A stretch of DNA of 7,931 nucleotides from JAXFQS01 sp034178815. GTDB lineage: Bacteria > Verrucomicrobiota > Kiritimatiellia > RFP12 > DVOR01. A model generated the notes under the pieces. It worked only from the letters and a program-made list of their open reading frames with translations. It had not been told where the DNA came from and did no database searches. Numbering within the stretch: the first letter of the stretch is position 1; every line of letters begins with the position of its first letter. The stretch lies in the NCBI GenBank assembly GCA_034178815.1, contig JAXFQS010000125.1:1-7931 (forward strand), in the 5' to 3' direction. Made by a program: the position numbers and the translations under genes. This document shows positions 5,505-7,931 of this stretch, piece by piece.

Positions 5505-6929
5505 GTGTCCCCGAAACCATTCATTCACGAAGATTTTCTGTTGGATACCCTCTCGGCTCGCAAGCTCTACCACGAGTATGCTGAGCCGCAACCCATTATT
5601 GACTACCATTGCCACTTGCCGCCGTCTGAAATCGCCTCGGATAAGCGTTGGAACAACATCGTTGAGGTCTGGCTTGGTGGCGACCATTACAAGTGGCGGC
5701 AATTGCGGTGGAATGGTTTTCCGGAGGCGCTTTGTTCGGGGCTGGTGGGGGAGGCGACGGCTTTCGAGCGCTTTATGGCTTATGCCGAAGCGCTGGAACG
5801 GCTGGCGGGAAATCCTCTTTTCGACTGGTCGCAATTGGAATTGGCTCGCTGTTTCGGCGTGACCGATCGGTTGTGCCGGAAGACGGCGGCGGGAATCTTC
5901 GAGCGGTGCAATGAGGTGCTGGCGTCGGATCCTGCTTTATCGGCACGCGGGCTGATGAAACGTTTCAATGTCCGGGTGGTCTGCACGACCGACGATCCGA
6001 CCGATTCTCTGGAGCATCATCTTGCGATTGGTGCGCATCCGTTTGGGGTGCAGATTCGTCCGACTTGGCGCAGCGACAAGGCATCGAAGATTGACGAACC
6101 TGCTCTGTGGAACCACTGGGTCGATGCTTTGGGGGCGGCGGCGGATGTGGATATTTCTTCCTATCCGGACTTTCGCCGCGCCTTGGCAATTCGGCACGAA
6201 TTTTTCGCATCGGCGGGGTGCGTGCTGTCGGATTATGGCATTGGCGAGGTGCCATCGGCTGAGGCTGACGAGGGGAAACTGGAACGCATTTTTGCCGCAG
6301 CGCGTTCAGGTCGACAGGTCTCGCCGCTTGATGCGGAGAAGTTCCGTACGGCTTGGCTGATGGAGGGGCTTCGCGCCGATGCGGCGGCCGGGTGGACGGC
6401 TCAGATTCACTGCAACTGCCAGCGCAATCTCAACTCCCGAATGTTTCGCGAGTTGGGGCCGGATACGGGTTTCGACGCGATCGGGGATTGGTCTGTTGGA
6501 ACTGCGTTGGCTCGGCTCTTCGATGCGCTTGAACGGGAAGGCTCACTGCCCCGGTGCGTGGTCTATTCGCTCAATCCGAAGGACAACGAGTTGTTGGCAT
6601 CGGTGCTGGGATCGTTTCAAAGCGCTCCCGACCGCGGGAAACTCCAGTTGGGGGCGGCGTGGTGGTTTCTCGACCAGAAACACGGGATGCTGCGACATAT
6701 CGAGACGCTTGAGTCGCTGGGTTCGTTAGGCACATTTGTCGGTATGCTGACGGACTCGCGCAGTTTCTTGAGTTATACGCGCCACGAGTATTTCCGGCGT
6801 CTACTTTGCCGCAAACTCGGACGCAACATCGAATCTGGCGAACTCCCCGCCGACTTCGAATGGATTGGTGGAATGGTTGCCGACATTTCGTTCGGCAACG
6901 CCAATCGCTACTTCGGGTTCAACGCCTAA
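5505..6929 (+). CDS. uxaC: uronate (glucuronate) isomerase
   Basis: A 474-residue cytoplasmic amidohydrolase-superfamily enzyme that converts D-glucuronate to D-fructuronate and D-galacturonate to D-tagaturonate, the first step of hexuronate catabolism. Visible landmarks are IDYHCHL with the H35-x-H37 metal motif, GDHYKWR with Y62, TTDDPTDSLEHH (161-172), PTWRSDK with R189, SDYG with D243, QIHCNCQRN with H302, the block SRMFRELGPDTGFD (311-324), and LTDSRSFLSYTRHEYFRR (415-432) with D417 and R419. The length is normal (usually about 470). GTG 5505 is chosen because the family start MxPKPFIHEDF begins there and AAGGAG (5492-5497) lies seven bases upstream; the frame is open further upstream but overlaps exuT. 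Two spots differ from the usual sequence: SDY for SDH, and HCNCQRN for HIGAIRN. It forms a two-gene unit with exuT, 11 bases apart. Confidence 0.95.
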   Translation: MSPKPFIHEDFLLDTLSARKLYHEYAEPQPIIDYHCHLPPSEIASDKRWNNIVEVWLGGDHYKWRQLRWNGFPEALCSGLVGEATAFERFMAYAEALERLAGNPLFDWSQLELARCFGVTDRLCRKTAAGIFERCNEVLASDPALSARGLMKRFNVRVVCTTDDPTDSLEHHLAIGAHPFGVQIRPTWRSDKASKIDEPALWNHWVDALGAAADVDISSYPDFRRALAIRHEFFASAGCVLSDYGIGEVPSAEADEGKLERIFAAARSGRQVSPLDAEKFRTAWLMEGLRADAAAGWTAQIHCNCQRNLNSRMFRELGPDTGFDAIGDWSVGTALARLFDALEREGSLPRCVVYSLNPKDNELLASVLGSFQSAPDRGKLQLGAAWWFLDQKHGMLRHIETLESLGSLGTFVGMLTDSRSFLSYTRHEYFRRLLCRKLGRNIESGELPADFEWIGGMVADISFGNANRYFGFNA

Positions 6930-6951
6930 TCCCTCCCCCGAATCAGTCTTG

Positions 6952-6989
6952 CCTAGTTGGGGACGCGCGTGCGTTTTCCCAGGTTTTTC
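6952..6989 (+). terminator. probable intrinsic terminator after uxaC
   Basis: TGGGGA (6958-6963) pairs with TTCCCA (6976-6981, one G-U pair). CGC (6964-6966) pairs with GCG (6971-6973) on top, leaving a small bulge, and CC (6952-6953) can pair with GG (6982-6983) below. A run of five Ts (6984-6988) follows. The stem is imperfect, but its position 20-60 bases after the uxaC stop fits. Confidence 0.5.
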
Positions 6990-7169
6990 TGTGCCTATTG
7001 GGAATAGGATGGCGCGGATTGTCGGTGGGGTAAATCGTAGATAGCCGTGCGAGGGAAAGGTGCCAAACGATTGCCAATACGGATAGGCATCTGTTCGGGA
7101 TGGAGGTTGGAACGAAAGCCCCGGGATCCTGCCAAGGAATGAATTCTTGGTGCAGGCGCAATTGGAGAC

Positions 7170-7200
7170 TTGACTTGTTTGGGCTTTTGGGGCGTAGACT
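7170..7200 (+). promoter_or_regulatory. possible promoter of the beta-helix gene
   Basis: TTGACT (7170-7175), a long 19-base spacer and TAGACT (7195-7200). This is weaker than the other promoters in the window. The predicted start near 7207 would place the palindrome at 7212-7233 just downstream, where a repressor could block transcription. A different promoter is possible. Confidence 0.35.
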
Positions 7201-7211
7201 GGCATTATGAC

Positions 7212-7233
7212 TTGATTGTATCGATAGATTCAA
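7212..7233. promoter_or_regulatory. operator-like 22-bp palindrome
   Basis: The 22 bases are symmetric at 9 of 11 base pairs. The centre is the perfect palindrome TATCGATA (7219-7226) and the ends are TTGA (7212-7215) and TCAA (7230-7233). It ends 18 bases before the ATG at 7252, next to the probable transcript start. Size and symmetry suit a dimeric helix-turn-helix repressor. No matching copy was found at the exuT promoter. Confidence 0.5.
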
Positions 7234-7251
7234 ATCAAAAGGAATACGAAT

Positions 7252-7931
7252 ATGAAGTGTTGTGTTGCAGCTACCTTCGCCCTCGTCGCCGCCGCGCTTG
7301 CGGCACAGACGAACTTTACCGTCTCCGCATCCGGTGATGCCGACTTTGCGACGCTCGATGAGGCCATCGTCGCCGCCAATGTCTGGGCCAAGGCCCAGAG
7401 TTGGAAGCAGATTGTCACCGTCAAGGTGCCTCCGGGGACTTATGCAATTTCCTCCAACCTTCAACTTCAGGGAATGGTGGTCTTGCAGGGGCCGAGCGCG
7501 GACAGACTGTCCTCACGGGCGTTCCCGAGTACACCAACACCACGGCATTCCTCTCGATTCAGCATAACAAGAACATTGTGCGCGACTTGACTATCTCCAA
7601 TGTCGTGATGCAGGGGGGCGCACCCTTGCGCGTTGAGAGCTCGGCGAGAGTCGAGAATGTGGCGATTCTAGACTGCGTCCAATGGAATGCAAGCTACGCC
7701 GCCGGCGGAATCTACTGTTATAGCGGCATCATCAGCAATGTTCTCTTTAGGGGGTGTCGCAACACCGAACGCGGTTCGAGCGCGGCTTATGCCTTGCGGC
7801 TTCAGGCCGGCGTCGCAACCCATTGCGAAGTGACCGGGTGCTCGGGTGGCGGCTCTCAGAATGCCAACGAAGGTGCCGCCCCCGTGCTCGTCACCGGAGG
7901 CATATTGCGCAATAGACGCATCCACGGCAAT
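7252..7931 (+). pseudogene. secreted parallel beta-helix (pectate-lyase-like) protein, frameshifted, 3' end beyond window
   Basis: The gene starts at ATG 7252 with AAAGGA (7238-7243) eight bases upstream. Residues 1-18 form a signal peptide ending ALAA before Q19. Next comes the pattern seen at the start of pectinesterase/pectate-lyase-type beta-helices: FTVSASGDADFATLDEAI (22-39), then VKVPPGTYAIS (57-67), then a turn reading VVLQGPSADR (76-85). In this frame the protein ends at 7590 in unrelated sequence. A -1 shift near 7507 restores sense: from 7509 the next frame reads VLTGVPEYTNTTAFLSIQ and stays open to 7931 (141 codons). It shows beta-helix rungs such as NIVRDLTISNVVM and LVTGGILRNRRIHGN. 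One lost base would turn ADR-TVLTG into ADR-LSS. This is either a real mutation or a sequencing error. The enzyme class is unproven: carbohydrate-active or adhesin-like are both possible. Confidence 0.72.

Larger units (their letters stand above)
6930..7251. other. intergenic region between uxaC and the beta-helix gene
   Basis: These 322 bases hold a probable terminator (6952-6989), a perfect inverted repeat CCTATT/AATAGG around GGG (6994-7008), a weak promoter (7170-7200), an operator-like palindrome (7212-7233) and the Shine-Dalgarno AAAGGA (7238-7243). The heptamer GACTTGA occurs at 7167-7173 and again at 7209-7215. Nothing convincing is seen between 7010 and 7165. Confidence 0.6.

Noticed and set aside
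6994..7008. Perfect inverted repeat CCTATT-GGG-AATAGG as a terminator
   Set aside because: No T-tract follows on either strand; the better terminator is just upstream. It is kept only as a note in the intergenic entry.
1..7931. CRISPR array, insertion sequence, phage or toxin-antitoxin module
   Set aside because: I saw no regularly spaced repeats, transposase motifs, terminal repeats or paired small genes of those types.

Overview
The window looks like chromosomal DNA from a Gram-negative, moderately GC-rich heterotroph. All supported genes lie on the + strand in four transcription units, with classical sigma70-type promoters and good Shine-Dalgarno sites. The style of the ThiE, the hexuronate transporter subfamily and the secreted beta-helix protein recall the PVC superphylum, possibly Kiritimatiellota or a relative. 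That placement is an inference from protein flavour, and no marker in the window settles it.

Layout. (1) Positions 3-254: the 3' end of a DUF2752-type small membrane protein with a CPGCG motif, cut by the window edge. (2) Positions 367-729: rpsU (ribosomal protein S21) with its own strong promoter, a leader hairpin, a near-consensus Shine-Dalgarno and an intrinsic terminator. (3) Positions 728-3209: a tight three-gene unit of trpB (tryptophan synthase beta), thiE (thiamine phosphate synthase) and a COG2236-like phosphoribosyltransferase. Its promoter begins inside the rpsU terminator T-tract. trpA is not here. (4) Positions 3210-3967: about 760 bases with no convincing gene but several inverted repeats. 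(5) Positions 3968-6989: a promoter with a GC-rich leader hairpin, an ExuT-like hexuronate/H+ symporter, uxaC (uronate isomerase) and a probable terminator. (6) Positions 6990-7931: an intergenic region with an operator-like 22-bp palindrome, then a secreted parallel beta-helix (pectate-lyase-like) protein. That protein is interrupted by a -1 frameshift near 7507 and runs off the window.

How it fits together. ExuT-like and UxaC form the import and first catabolic step for galacturonate/glucuronate. The neighbouring secreted beta-helix protein has the type of fold used by enzymes that cut pectin and other uronate-rich polysaccharides. The right third of the window may therefore be part of a uronate-polysaccharide utilisation region, although the later pathway enzymes are not visible. 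The trpB-thiE-phosphoribosyltransferase unit is a separate biosynthetic operon, unusual because trpB is followed by thiE and not by trpA. I see no CRISPR array, tRNA, rRNA, insertion sequence or phage gene, and no clearly new system. The items most worth a second look are the frameshifted beta-helix gene, the palindrome before it, the trpA-less trpB operon, the active-site-region changes in UxaC and the structured gap at 3210-3967.
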